From NCBI RefSeq assembly GCF_903181435.1, contig NZ_CAEUHO010000005.1, positions 1 through 64,000 on the forward strand: a DNA stretch of 64,000 nt, written 5' to 3'. Origin of the DNA: Bacteroides acidifaciens (GTDB lineage Bacteria > Bacteroidota > Bacteroidia > Bacteroidales > Bacteroidaceae). Of the stretch, positions 7,613-16,453 are shown piece by piece; the stretch's first letter is position 1; every line of letters starts with the position of its first letter. A program made the position numbers and the translations under genes. The notes below the pieces were generated by a model. It ran no database searches. It was not told where the DNA came from and saw only the letters and a program-made list of their open reading frames with translations.

Positions 7613-8937
7613 CACTAGTGTCCCGTTAAAATCGGGACGAGTTATTAATTAATCAAATAATCCCGGAATAAGGGGATTAAATTGTTCTTTGACATCATTG
7701 AAATTAGTCTTATTAAACAGCTCTTGTAAAGGCGTTTTATCTGTTAATGAGATGCTAAGAATCTGCAAGACCTCATAAGTTGAACGATTCAGTTGCATAT
7801 CATATTGTACAATAGCTACTAAACAATAGGTGATGATAGCAACACTAATCTGTATTCGAACCGCATTCTCGGTAGTACCCCAGAACCTTTTTATCTTAAG
7901 GTGTTGTTTCAGCCATTTGAAGAAAAGTTCCACGAACCATCTTTTCTTATAAAGATTGGCAACATCAAGTGCAGATATGTGTTTGGCATTCGTCAGGAAT
8001 GTGAATTCACGATCATCCTCTTCATCATAGAAACGGATGACTCTGAATGATTCAGGATACTTCTTTCCAGAAGTGTACCCTATCAGTTTCACTTCCGCAT
8101 CTGAAAGGATATTTTTCGGCATTCTACGCTTCCATTTACAGAACTTGCATTTCAGATTAGACTTCGCTCTGACTACAAAGAAAGAACCTGTAAGATGAAT
8201 CCGATAAAGTTCTTTAAACGAGTCATACGCTCTGTCAAATATATAATAAGCATTTGGCTCATAATTAATTGCGGACATTTCTGTTGAATCATGCCTGGAT
8301 GCTGTAGTTACTGTATAAAAGGCTGGAAGTTGTGCTTCTATGTCATAAAGGACATGAGCCTTAACTCCACCTTTTTTCTTACGGAACTTCGCCCAAGGGA
8401 ATGTAGCCAAACATAAAGGAATTGTAGTGGAATCAAACGCATACTTCCTTCCTGGAATATCCAAGATGTGAGTCGATCGTTTTTCACATGCTTCCTTCAT
8501 CATATAGAAAGCAAAATCTTCGAAGATTCTGTAATCCCGATTCTGATTGGCAGATGCAAGCGTAGTTTTGGCAATGGGCTCACGACCCAATCCCAAATGA
8601 TAACGCTTTCCTTGATGTGCTTCCAAAGCTACAATCAAGTCACGAAGACTTTCACGATTACTGAGTTGACCGAACATCATTGCAAGTAACTGACTCCAGC
8701 AAGTGAAATGTTTCACATAACGATTGCCATCATACTTGTCTACAAGTCTTCTGAACTTATCATTGTTCAAGAATTCTACTAACTGAGCGAAAACATATTT
8801 ATCTTGGTTCATTTGAGGTCACCTTAATTGACCTCAAAGGTATGATTTCAAATCGTCGCGCCTAAAAAGTAGTATCTAATAGACTATATTTCAATTATTT
8901 CAAAGAACTATTTATCCACTTTTACGGGACACTAATG
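7613..8937 (-). mobile_element. IS4-family insertion sequence
   Basis: About 1.33 kb. Ends cactagtgtcccgttaaaa (left) and the complement of cattagtgtcccgtaaaag (right) form imperfect terminal inverted repeats, flanked by the 9-bp duplication. One transposase gene fills it. Confidence 0.9.
7649..8812 (-). CDS. IS4-family transposase
   Basis: 387 residues, intact from ATG 8812. N-terminal DUF4372-like segment (FAQLVEFLNNDKFRRLV ... FTCWSQLLAMMFGQLS). DDE motifs: YAFDSTTIPLCL (first Asp), YIFDRAYDS (second Asp) and the Y-(2)-R-(3)-E-(6)-K type signature in LYKKRWFVELFFKWLKQ. Full length and unbroken, so probably functional. Confidence 0.93.
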   Translation of the reverse strand: MNQDKYVFAQLVEFLNNDKFRRLVDKYDGNRYVKHFTCWSQLLAMMFGQLSNRESLRDLIVALEAHQGKRYHLGLGREPIAKTTLASANQNRDYRIFEDFAFYMMKEACEKRSTHILDIPGRKYAFDSTTIPLCLATFPWAKFRKKKGGVKAHVLYDIEAQLPAFYTVTTASRHDSTEMSAINYEPNAYYIFDRAYDSFKELYRIHLTGSFFVVRAKSNLKCKFCKWKRRMPKNILSDAEVKLIGYTSGKKYPESFRVIRFYDEEDDREFTFLTNAKHISALDVANLYKKRWFVELFFKWLKQHLKIKRFWGTTENAVRIQISVAIITYCLVAIVQYDMQLNRSTYEVLQILSISLTDKTPLQELFNKTNFNDVKEQFNPLIPGLFD

Positions 8938-9228
8938 TTAGGAGATATTTTTGAATATAGATTAAACGATGAATATGTATATAATTTAGGTACACAGAAA
9001 GATTGGAAAACGAAAGCAACTTTGGATGCTTTGAGAATTTCAGTTTGGAAGATGCTTGAGTCTGCAACAAAACAAAATATTACAGCAATAGCTATGCCCA
9101 AAATCGGTGCGGGTCTAGGTGGATTGGTTTGGGAAGATGTTAAATATGTACTTGAAGCGGCTGCTTTGCATTTTCCTGACATAGATATTATTGTTGTGGA
9201 GAACTATCAACAAGTAAACAGAATTTAA
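8938..9228 (+). pseudogene. Macro-domain protein, C-terminal part
   Basis: Continuation of the gene at 7430. Contains AIAMPKIGAGLGGLVWEDV, the conserved macro-domain loop (PxIGxGxGGLxW), then IIVVENY. Separated from its N-terminal part by the IS4-type element, so the product is presumably lost. Confidence 0.85.
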
Positions 9229-9414
9229 TATTCTATATTTTACCTGTAACTGTTCAGTGATTCGTTGTTGTTGATTTTCAAATACTTATAAAATGGATTG
9301 TAATAAAAATCTTATCAAATTATTCTTTTTATAGCTAAACTCAGCTGCTTGTATTTTAGCAATATATTGATTACCAATCATTTCTCTTTCTTGTAATCGC
9401 TGAACTGTTACTTT

Positions 9415-9457
9415 TACCCTGATATAATTTGATTGAATGTCAATTTATATTAGGGTA
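9415..9457. terminator. Boundary hairpin, copy 2
   Basis: taccctgatataa ... ttatattagggta then tttttatc. Same family as 1916-1956. It precedes decayed Rhs sequence leading into the tip at 9747. The stretch 9229-9414 between the macro gene and this hairpin shows no gene I can support. Confidence 0.6.
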
Positions 9458-9464
9458 TTTTTAT

Positions 9465-9746
9465 CTGATATTTTTTCACGATGCATCAATTGATTCGCTT
9501 CAGAGTTGCACCGTTCATAAAAGGGGTATCGTTCGTATGAGATGAGTATACTGCTTGGAGAGACTTGGCGAAAAATCTCTATCGTGATGGAAAAGTAGAG
9601 GAATAGATTGTTGTGTGGAACAACGGAGGAGAACTGGGACTGTATGTTGTAACCGTTACTGAAGTAGGTAAGCCTGTAACAAAAATGTATTATGGCTATT
9701 TAAAGCGGGAAGTATTGCTTATTATTACCGTCCCGACGGGCAGCCG
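9465..9746 (+). pseudogene. Decayed Rhs sequence upstream of the 9747 tip
   Basis: Fragments in different frames look Rhs-like: YTAWRDLAKNLYRDG (about 9547), WNNGGELGLYVVTV and KPVTKMYYGYLK (9613-9705), then AGSIAYYYRPDGQPM in the frame of the downstream tip. At least one frameshift near 9700 and an in-frame stop near 9604 separate them. The region 9465-9530 also matches 1957-2025. Confidence 0.6.
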
Positions 9747-12137
9747 ATGGTGGCAATCATGTCAGGAAATATACAAACCCGTTTCTATTATGACAAGTAT
9801 GGCCGTCGTATTGCCATTAAAGATCCCAGTGCCGGTATCCGGCGGACGGGATATGACAAAGCCGGCAATGTCAGCAAAGAAACTGATGCCGATGGTCGTG
9901 AATTAGTGAAAGAATACGACCGCTACGGACGTGTCGTGAAGCAAATAACACCTGACTTGACAACGGTTTATACCTATGACGACACGGAAAACCTGTTGCT
10001 TTCCGCGGTGTCAAGCAATGGCAGCGCTCTGTATAATACTTACGATGAGTATGGCAGACTGCAAACGCAGCGTGAAGAAGCTCCGGATGGCAAATGGTTG
10101 CAGAAAGCCTACAGTTATACAACCGACGGACTGCCTGAATCGATTGCTTATATCTCTCAAAACGGTGCTTTGACCACAGAAGAGTTGTCTTACCGCAACG
10201 GTTTCCTGACAGAAGTCCGTCTTGCAGACGGAACGCTGGTCTACCGTCATGATGAAGAGAATTCGCTGGGACAGTTGACAAAACTTACTGCAGGCGGAAT
10301 GCAGCGTACCTACGAGTTTAATGAATGGGGACTGCCTGTAAGACGCAGCATCACCCGTGTGGATGGAGGTATAGTGTTCGACCACAGCTACCGTTTCAAT
10401 GTGGCGAATAACAATCTTGAAAATCGTACGGATGAAACCAGAAACCTGCCGGAGGATTTTGATTATGATGAATTGAATCGTTTGTGTTCTTACGGTAATA
10501 ATGCCGTTCTTTATGATAATTATGGTAATATTCGTTGGAAGGGTGATGCCGGGGAACTGGTTTATACCAATCCGAACCGCCCTTATGCCGTGACGGGTTT
10601 GGCTCCTGTTGAAGACAATCTGGTGAAGTCTGAACTTGACATCACCTATACTGCCGGTGAGCGTCCTTCTGTTATCACGCAGGATGGAAAGAAAGCTGTG
10701 TTGACGTATAATGCCAATCACGACCGTATACGTATGCAGTATTCTGTGAATGATTCGACACTGTTGTCACGCTATTATTTGGGTGGTAATTATGAAGTTG
10801 ATGAAACTGTTGGTAGAACGAAAGAAAAGTTGTACCTTGGTGGCGGATATTATGATGCTCCTGCGGTATTGGTGAAAGAAGGTAGTAATGTTTCCATTTA
10901 CTTCATTCACCGTGACTATTTGGGCAGTATTTTGCAAATAGTGGATGCGCAGGGCAACATAGTGGAAGAAAACAGTTTTGATGCTTGGGGATGCAGACGC
11001 AATCCTGCGAATCAGGCGGTCTTTGTGACAGGCGCTGAGCCCGAGTTACTGTTAGGTCGCGGATACACAGGACACGAGCATCTGTCGTTCTTTGGATTGA
11101 TTAATATGAATGCCCGGCTGTATGATCCGGTGTTAGGTCGCTTCTTGAGTCCTGACCCGTATGTACAAATGCCAGACTTTACGCAGGCGTACAACCGATA
11201 TGGTTATTGCATGAATAGTCCGCTGTGTTATGTGGATCGGAATGGAGAGTTTTGGTTTATTCCTGTGATTATTGGTGCAGCAGTAGGTATGTATTCAGGT
11301 GGTGTTATAGCTAACAAAGGGCAATATAACCCAGCAAAATGGGATTGGAACTCCGGTAAAACTTGGGGATATATGTTTGGTGGTGCTGTTGTAGGCGGTG
11401 TCTCAGGTAGTGTAGGGGGAGCGATAGCGACTTCGGGGATTCCAATGGCAAACACTGCGGCTATAGCTGGTTCTTCACTTGTTAACTCGGTAGGTACTTG
11501 GGCTTATACTGGTGGGCAAACACCGATATCAATTAGCTTTGGTGCAGTCTCTTATGACTTTACGAATGGGGATTTTGGATATCTCGGTAAGAAAGGGAAT
11601 AAGTGGTATGAGAATTTGGGATATGGTTTTGGAGCGTTGGCGAATGTGGGTGATGCTATTTCACTTTTCAAAGGAGATGGACAAAACATTGATGTAAGTT
11701 CTGCAAAAACCAAAGGAGTTGATGTGAATGGAGAACCAAATGATTGGTGGGGGCACAGTGCTGTAACAGATGAAAAGGGGAATACATTAATATCTGTAGG
11801 TCCTAATAATCAAGTTGAAAAAGTTTCTGGTAGTTTGTCTGAAACTTGGAGTAACTCTATAAAGGTTGCAGATACGAAATGGCCAACTTATTTGGGTGAG
11901 AAAGGCACTTGGACTATAAGATTGAATAATATTAGCAAGGCGGCTATGAGTAAATACGCATCTGGTATTACTCGGTGGGATTTGCTTTTGAACAGCTGTG
12001 TGGGGCATACTTCGAGAGGGCTATGGGCTGCAGGAGTTCCAAACATATATATGTTCCACCCTCACTTATTGAATGCTCAATTATTAATCAGACAAATAGG
12101 AATTTATTCAAGTCCATATATTTACCAAATACCATAA
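9747..12137 (+). CDS. Rhs family A tip with papain/NlpC-like C-terminal domain (longest copy, 5' decayed)
   Basis: 796 codons. The start MVAIMSG is probably not the ancestral start, because homologous Rhs sequence continues upstream across a frameshift. It has several YD repeats (YDKYGRRIAI, YDKAGNVSKETD, YDRYGRVVKQ), then the core to YCMNSPLCYVD. The effector part begins with a Gly-rich segment, then WWGHSAVTDEKG (His at 11754) and LLLNSCVGHTSRGL (Cys at 11997). His first, Asn-x-Cys later is the order in circularly permuted papain/NlpC-P60 or LRAT-like domains, so a cysteine hydrolase is plausible. The lipoprotein gene 12142 follows after 4 bp. Fold call is inference from motif order. Confidence 0.8.
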   Translation: MVAIMSGNIQTRFYYDKYGRRIAIKDPSAGIRRTGYDKAGNVSKETDADGRELVKEYDRYGRVVKQITPDLTTVYTYDDTENLLLSAVSSNGSALYNTYDEYGRLQTQREEAPDGKWLQKAYSYTTDGLPESIAYISQNGALTTEELSYRNGFLTEVRLADGTLVYRHDEENSLGQLTKLTAGGMQRTYEFNEWGLPVRRSITRVDGGIVFDHSYRFNVANNNLENRTDETRNLPEDFDYDELNRLCSYGNNAVLYDNYGNIRWKGDAGELVYTNPNRPYAVTGLAPVEDNLVKSELDITYTAGERPSVITQDGKKAVLTYNANHDRIRMQYSVNDSTLLSRYYLGGNYEVDETVGRTKEKLYLGGGYYDAPAVLVKEGSNVSIYFIHRDYLGSILQIVDAQGNIVEENSFDAWGCRRNPANQAVFVTGAEPELLLGRGYTGHEHLSFFGLINMNARLYDPVLGRFLSPDPYVQMPDFTQAYNRYGYCMNSPLCYVDRNGEFWFIPVIIGAAVGMYSGGVIANKGQYNPAKWDWNSGKTWGYMFGGAVVGGVSGSVGGAIATSGIPMANTAAIAGSSLVNSVGTWAYTGGQTPISISFGAVSYDFTNGDFGYLGKKGNKWYENLGYGFGALANVGDAISLFKGDGQNIDVSSAKTKGVDVNGEPNDWWGHSAVTDEKGNTLISVGPNNQVEKVSGSLSETWSNSIKVADTKWPTYLGEKGTWTIRLNNISKAAMSKYASGITRWDLLLNSCVGHTSRGLWAAGVPNIYMFHPHLLNAQLLIRQIGIYSSPYIYQIP
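10631..11237 (+). repeat. 607-bp core repeat, partner of 1-607
   Basis: Sequence is essentially identical to the first 607 bases of the window at offset 10,630 and diverges at the codons after YCMNSPLCYVD. This identity, against unrelated downstream domains, suggests recent tip exchange or duplication. Confidence 0.9.
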
Positions 12138-12141
12138 AAGT

Positions 12142-12621
12142 ATGAAAAGATTATTTATATTAGGATGTTTTGCAATGTTTATGTTAGGATGTTCCTGCAT
12201 ACATAAATACGTTGTAAATAGAGATAGCATGAATGGAGAAATGTATGAACTGCAAGTCCATAATCTTCAGGAAATCCCGGAAGATATATTGGATAATATA
12301 GACAAAATGGGGGTGGATGAATCTGCGATACTCAACGAATATGAAGGGAAATATCTTAATTTTATCTTTAAAATCAACCCAGAAGAATTTGATCTTGTGG
12401 GGAAGAAAGTTGCCTTTTTAAAAGTAGGTAATAAGGTGGGTTATTTTGATAGTACACGTTCTCCCGAACGTAAAGGCACAACTGTGGGGGGGAGTGGACT
12501 GTATATCTTTGACACCGCACAAAAAGCGGAGAGCGGTGGTTATGACGCTGCAGTCTCATGCTGGAGTAAGATGCTATTGCCCATAGATTTAGTCGTGGAA
12601 ATATTGAGTAAACGGGAATAA
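12142..12621 (+). CDS. Immunity-like lipoprotein of the papain-like tip (copy 2)
   Basis: 159 residues, SPII signal MKRLFILGCFAMFMLGC. Begins 4 bp after the stop codon of the Rhs tip, which suggests translational coupling. Near-identical to 2132-2611. Mature residues include a hydrophobic beta-like block (EYEGKYLNFIFKINPEEFDL) and TTVGGSGLYIFDT. No characterised family recognised. The lipid anchor with no acidic export signal suggests protection of a periplasmic target. Confidence 0.75.
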   Translation: MKRLFILGCFAMFMLGCSCIHKYVVNRDSMNGEMYELQVHNLQEIPEDILDNIDKMGVDESAILNEYEGKYLNFIFKINPEEFDLVGKKVAFLKVGNKVGYFDSTRSPERKGTTVGGSGLYIFDTAQKAESGGYDAAVSCWSKMLLPIDLVVEILSKRE

Positions 12622-12644
12622 AATCTTTTGTTTAGGATAAGATG

Positions 12645-12677
12645 GCAGGAAGAGAACAGGGCTTGTTTTCTTCCTGC
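12645..12677 (+). terminator. Rho-independent terminator (copy of 2635-2667)
   Basis: Same stem (gcaggaag / cttcctgc) and T-run as the first copy; separates the expressed-type immunity gene from the next tip. Confidence 0.8.
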
Positions 12678-12777
12678 TTTTTGTTTTATAAGGAACTTTC
12701 AAAGAATAAGGACTGTGCAGGATGCTCTTAATGACACGGAAAAGTTCACCATGTATGAGTGATGGCTACAACGTGTC

Positions 12778-14388
12778 GTGAAGCAAATTACACCTGACTT
12801 GACAACGGTTTATACCAATCCGAACTATCCTTATGCCGTGACGGGTTTGGCTCCTGTTGAAGACAATCCGGTGAAGTCTGAACTTGACATCACCTATACT
12901 GCCGGTGAGCGTCTTTCTGTTATCACGCAGGATGGAAAGAAAGCTGTGTTGACGTATAATGCCAATCACGACCGTATATGTATGCAGTATTCTGTGAATG
13001 ATTCGACACTGCTGGCACGCTATTATTGGGGTGGTAATTATGAATTGGATATTGACAGTACGGGTACGCAGGAAAGATTATACTTAGGTGGTGATTATTA
13101 CGATGCCCCTGCTGTACTGGTAAAGCAAAGCGGTCGTACCTCTGTTTATTTCATTCACCGTGATTACTTGGGTAGTATTCTGCAAATATCGGATATGCAA
13201 GGAAATGTGGTGGAGGAAAACAGCTTTGACGCCTGGGGCTGTAGGCGTAGTCCTTTGACTCATGAGGCATATACAAATGAGAGTGCTCCGAGTTTGATGT
13301 TGGGCAGAGGTTTTACCGGACATGAACATTTGCCTCTGTTCGGGCTGATAAATATGAATGCCCGTTTGTATGATCCCGTATTGGGGCGTTTCCTCAGTCC
13401 TGACCCATATGTGCAGATGCTTGATTATACGCAGGCTTTCAATCGTTATAGCTATTGTATGAATAGTCCGCTGTGTTATGTGGATGAGAATGGGGAGTTT
13501 ATTTGGTTTGTAATAGGTGCTGCTGTTATTGGCGGTGCAATCAATGTGGCAACCCATTGGAAAAATATAGATAATGTTTGGCAGGGTTTAGGGTATTTCG
13601 GAGTTGGTGCTGCTGCCGGTGCTATTGGTGCTGTTACCGGTGGGATAGCCGGTGGTGCAGGATTTATAGGTGGTGCTATCGGTGGTTTTGTAGGTGGTGC
13701 GACATCGGGTTTCACGCTTGGCTTCGGTAATACGTTAGTAGATGGAGGAAATATCTCTGATGCTTTTTCCAATGGTCTTAATGGTGCACTTTATGGTTCT
13801 ATCGCAGGTAGTGTGACAGGTGGATTGATTGGTGGTGGTATGTCTTTTATTAAAGGGCAGAACTTTTGGACTGGACAGAATATCGCTCCGGGAAGGAATG
13901 CGTTCTCGATAAAGAATACACCAATAAATACGGTTGAACATCCTGGGGCACTTTGTTTCTCAATAGAGGATGCTACGCCAATGTCAAGTGATCCATTGCT
14001 AAATCATAAAATAACGACTCCTTATGACAAAGGAGAGTTGGGAGTGAAAGCAGCGATGAAAGAATTTGTAGATAATGGAGGAAGTGTTTATTCACGAGAA
14101 GTTAGTGTGGAATTGCCTCATACTCTTTCTAATGGTAAAACAGTTATGATACGTAATAGATTTGATTTTGTAGGTGAACTAAATGGCAATTTGCATTTAT
14201 TTGAAGTCAAAAATGGCCTTGGTGCGGGATTTACTCCTAACCAAACGATTAATTTGCCTAAATTAATCCAAAATAATCCACGATTTATACCGGTTGGGAA
14301 TAATGCATTGAATGTTCCTCAATTTAAAAATATTATAGGAAAACCATATTCTGGTAATTATATAATTGTTATAAAGCATTATTTTTAA
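12778..14388 (+). CDS. Orphan Rhs family A tip with PD-(D/E)xK-like nuclease domain
   Basis: 536 codons; like 2768 it lacks an N-terminus and carries the same 594-bp internal deletion. After the core (to YCMNSPLCYVD) comes a Gly/Ala-rich region (about residues 245-360), then a soluble domain with RNRFDFVGEL (Asp at 14164), LHLFEVKNGLGAG (Glu 14203, Lys 14209) and FTPNQ. The D ... E-x-K arrangement with preceding strands is the PD-(D/E)xK nuclease signature, so a DNase effector is likely. The immunity gene 14501 has no signal peptide, matching a cytoplasmic target. Upstream terminator and no promoter: probably silent here. Confidence 0.8.
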   Translation: MKQITPDLTTVYTNPNYPYAVTGLAPVEDNPVKSELDITYTAGERLSVITQDGKKAVLTYNANHDRICMQYSVNDSTLLARYYWGGNYELDIDSTGTQERLYLGGDYYDAPAVLVKQSGRTSVYFIHRDYLGSILQISDMQGNVVEENSFDAWGCRRSPLTHEAYTNESAPSLMLGRGFTGHEHLPLFGLINMNARLYDPVLGRFLSPDPYVQMLDYTQAFNRYSYCMNSPLCYVDENGEFIWFVIGAAVIGGAINVATHWKNIDNVWQGLGYFGVGAAAGAIGAVTGGIAGGAGFIGGAIGGFVGGATSGFTLGFGNTLVDGGNISDAFSNGLNGALYGSIAGSVTGGLIGGGMSFIKGQNFWTGQNIAPGRNAFSIKNTPINTVEHPGALCFSIEDATPMSSDPLLNHKITTPYDKGELGVKAAMKEFVDNGGSVYSREVSVELPHTLSNGKTVMIRNRFDFVGELNGNLHLFEVKNGLGAGFTPNQTINLPKLIQNNPRFIPVGNNALNVPQFKNIIGKPYSGNYIIVIKHYF

Positions 14389-14434
14389 TTTATATAATAT
14401 GCGTATCGGAGTTTATGAAGGAATTTTCATGAAT

Positions 14435-14468
14435 TTTGGTACGCATTCAAAGATATAGACTATATTTG
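14435..14468 (+). promoter_or_regulatory. Promoter of the nuclease immunity gene
   Basis: TTTG at 14435-14438 and TATATTTG at 14461-14468 (22 bp apart) precede ATG 14501 by 32 bp. A hairpin with atgcgta / tacgcat arms (about 14399-14445) overlaps the upstream box and could end tip transcription or modulate this promoter. Confidence 0.6.
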
Positions 14469-14500
14469 TAATTAAGACGTTTTAAATACAAAAATAGAGA

Positions 14501-15205
14501 ATGAAAGAACAAATGAAAAGAATAATGACAATACTTTCTGAACGATTGGATAAGTATGGTTTTAAGAAAAAAGGATATAATTATTTTGTGCGAATGGCTG
14601 ATGAGAAAACAATTCAGAACATAGGATTTAGTATTGCTACGCATGGAGAAAAACACGCTCTTTATTTGAGCCCGAGTCCTGGAATCGTATACAAAGATGT
14701 ATCAGAACTAGAGATGCAATTAAGAAATTTAGGGGTGTCTAAATATCCTGATTATGTGGGTGCTATGCTGTGTTCGCCTATTGGCTATTTAATGCCTGCA
14801 AGAGATTATATAGAATGGAAATTTATGTTGAGTGAAGATAATATAGCCGAAAAGGTTAATGCGATGGTTGATGCTATTATAGAATATGGAATTCCTTATA
14901 TGGAAAAGCTAGTGGATAGAGATGAGGTGGTTTACGGCATGGAAATAGGGAAATATGGGGGAGCACGAGAGTTTGTACTACCAATACTTCATTATTTACG
15001 GGGCAATAGTGAGCGCGCATTAGAATGCATAAATGAATTCATTAAAAAGTTCTCTGCTGCTTCTCATTTAGAAGATTCTGAAGCAGATACTTTGGGGCGA
15101 TTGTTAGAGGAGGGTGATAGACTTTATGAAATTAATAATGGATTAAAATCTTATTTAGATTTTGCTGATAATTTTAAACAGATGATAAATTGTCATGATC
15201 GTTAA
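14501..15205 (+). CDS. Cytoplasmic immunity-like protein of the PD-(D/E)xK tip
   Basis: 234 residues, no signal peptide or membrane segment, so cytoplasmic. The N-terminus (LSERLDKYGFKKKGYNYFVRM) resembles DUF4304-type proteins (long-hand 'gfkkkg.yf.R' start), though the family call is tentative. It is 112 bp after the nuclease tip and has its own promoter. A cytosolic immunity protein fits a nuclease effector. Confidence 0.65.
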   Translation: MKEQMKRIMTILSERLDKYGFKKKGYNYFVRMADEKTIQNIGFSIATHGEKHALYLSPSPGIVYKDVSELEMQLRNLGVSKYPDYVGAMLCSPIGYLMPARDYIEWKFMLSEDNIAEKVNAMVDAIIEYGIPYMEKLVDRDEVVYGMEIGKYGGAREFVLPILHYLRGNSERALECINEFIKKFSAASHLEDSEADTLGRLLEEGDRLYEINNGLKSYLDFADNFKQMINCHDR

Positions 15206-15308
15206 AGATAAAGAGTCAATATTTGTTTGTTGTATATCAGTGACGAGAGAGGATATTCTTGTGTTATTTTCGTCAACAGATTTGCATGAAAAGAATTGGA
15301 GCGAATAA
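15195..15308 (+). CDS. Possible 37-residue small ORF
   Basis: ATG at 15195 overlaps the end of the upstream gene by 11 bp and reads MIVKDKESIFVCCISVTRED, then 17 more residues to TAA at 15308. It could be a coupled small protein or the remnant of another cassette. No homologue recognised and no independent ribosome-binding site evident. Confidence 0.25.
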   Translation: MIVKDKESIFVCCISVTREDILVLFSSTDLHEKNWSE

Positions 15309-15341
15309 ATTGGAGATACTTAATTTCTAATTGTAAATATT

Positions 15342-15539
15342 ATGCGTAAACTGGCTTATATAATTGGATTGTTGATATGCTTTAGTAGTTGTCATAAAAT
15401 AGCATATATATCTTTGTTTAATAAAACAAATGACAGTCTGCGAATATATTGTCATTATAATATAAATGATAGAATAGATTCTGTATATATATATCTGAAT
15501 GATTCCTGCCATTTAGGATTTTGGGGAGCATTTCAATAA
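15342..15539 (+). pseudogene. Immunity-like lipoprotein truncated by IS5-like sequence
   Basis: MRKLAYIIGLLICFSSC lipobox, then HKIAYISLFNKTNDS and YLNDSCHL, co-linear with the lipoprotein at 4529 (CHKGIFISVLNKTN ... PNDSFLL). The frame runs into the IS5-like copy at about 15532 and stops at once, losing roughly half the protein. No Rhs tip of its own survives upstream. Confidence 0.75.
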
Positions 15540-16369
15540 TAATTTTATCTCTGAAATTTTGCCCCCCATTTCCTCTGCCGAATCGAATGTTAGTTCATAG
15601 TTTCTGCATAGTCTCCTGTCATTTTCCATCCATGAAAACGTTCTTTCCACAATCCATCTTTTGTGAATAGGTTTGAATCCCAGTTCTTTGTATGCGCTAA
15701 TAACCACCTAAATTACATAACCGAATTTATTTTTGATGTTCTCAATAATCTCTCCCCTATATCCTCCGCCTGCCAATATGACTTTTATTCCCGAACAAAG
15801 TTCTTTCAATACTCTCATTAGCGGATAAGCAGCCTTACTGTCATGAATATTGGCTACTGTAACCATCACTGCAACAAGGAAGCTATTTTTGTCTACAACA
15901 ATATGGCGTTTGACGCCTTTCACTTTTTTATTGCCATCAACTCCGTTCAGAGGCTGGTTATTGCCTCATTTAACGCTTTGGCTATCTATTATGCCTACAC
16001 TGGGTTTCATGTTTTGACTCCACTCTACCCGGACATGACTACGTAATCTGTCAAGAAGCAAATCGAAAACATCAAGAGAAGCCTATTTCCGATAATAGTA
16101 ATAAACTGATTCCCATTTGGGGAACTCTTTGGGAAGCATACGCCACTGACACCCCGTTTTTACAGAATAAAATATGGCATTCCAAATCATATTTTCGCTT
16201 TCTTGTTTGCAGGTTCAGCATTTTTGTTATATATTGCCACTCGGTTTCCGTTAAATCTGTCAGATACATCTTTATTATAAGTTTGCTCACTTCAAATAAA
16301 GATATATTATTGGGCAGATACAGAAACCTTCTTAAAATTTCATTTCAACCATTTTTAAACAGGCTCTTA
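15532..16369 (-). mobile_element. IS5-like element, second copy, left-truncated
   Basis: Homologous to 7020-7417 at both ends but keeps the roughly 460-bp interior missing there. The right end tttaaacaggctctta is present; the left terminal repeat and first 80 or so bases are absent, so the element is immobile. Its left edge abuts the truncated lipoprotein gene. Confidence 0.75.
15540..16290 (-). pseudogene. IS5-like transposase, fragmented
   Basis: Read from 16290 down in three pieces: N-terminal (LTDLTETEWQYITKMLNL), middle (VKRHIVVDKNSFLVAVM ... NIHDSKAAYPL), C-terminal ([16 protein letters not shown]). Frameshifts and a stop separate the pieces. The catalytic-type motif reads LAGGGYRGE here where the other copy has LADGGYRGE, so the Asp is also lost. 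Confidence 0.75.
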
Positions 16370-16397
16370 GCAAACTCAATTATTTTACAATAAAATA

Positions 16398-16427
16398 TTT
16401 AGTAGTCTATAATACATATTATATTTG
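16398..16427 (+). promoter_or_regulatory. Promoter of the tandem immunity-like pair
   Basis: TTTA at 16398-16401 and TATATTTG at 16420-16427 with 18 bp spacing; ATG 16454 lies 26 bp downstream. It sits just outside the IS5-like right end. Confidence 0.6.
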
Positions 16428-16453
16428 TATGCATAGATATAACAATAAACAGT

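Larger units (their letters stand above)
12047..13504 (+). repeat. 1.46-kb direct repeat, copy 2
   Basis: Partner of 2037-3494 at offset 10,010. Here the left part is attached to its complete effector domain (9747-12137), so this copy looks ancestral. Confidence 0.9.

Noticed and set aside
9613-9906. 97-codon plus-strand frame before the long Rhs tip
   Set aside because: Only its first 30 or so codons look Rhs-like; after about 9705 the true Rhs frame is the other one, so it is a frameshift remnant rather than a gene.
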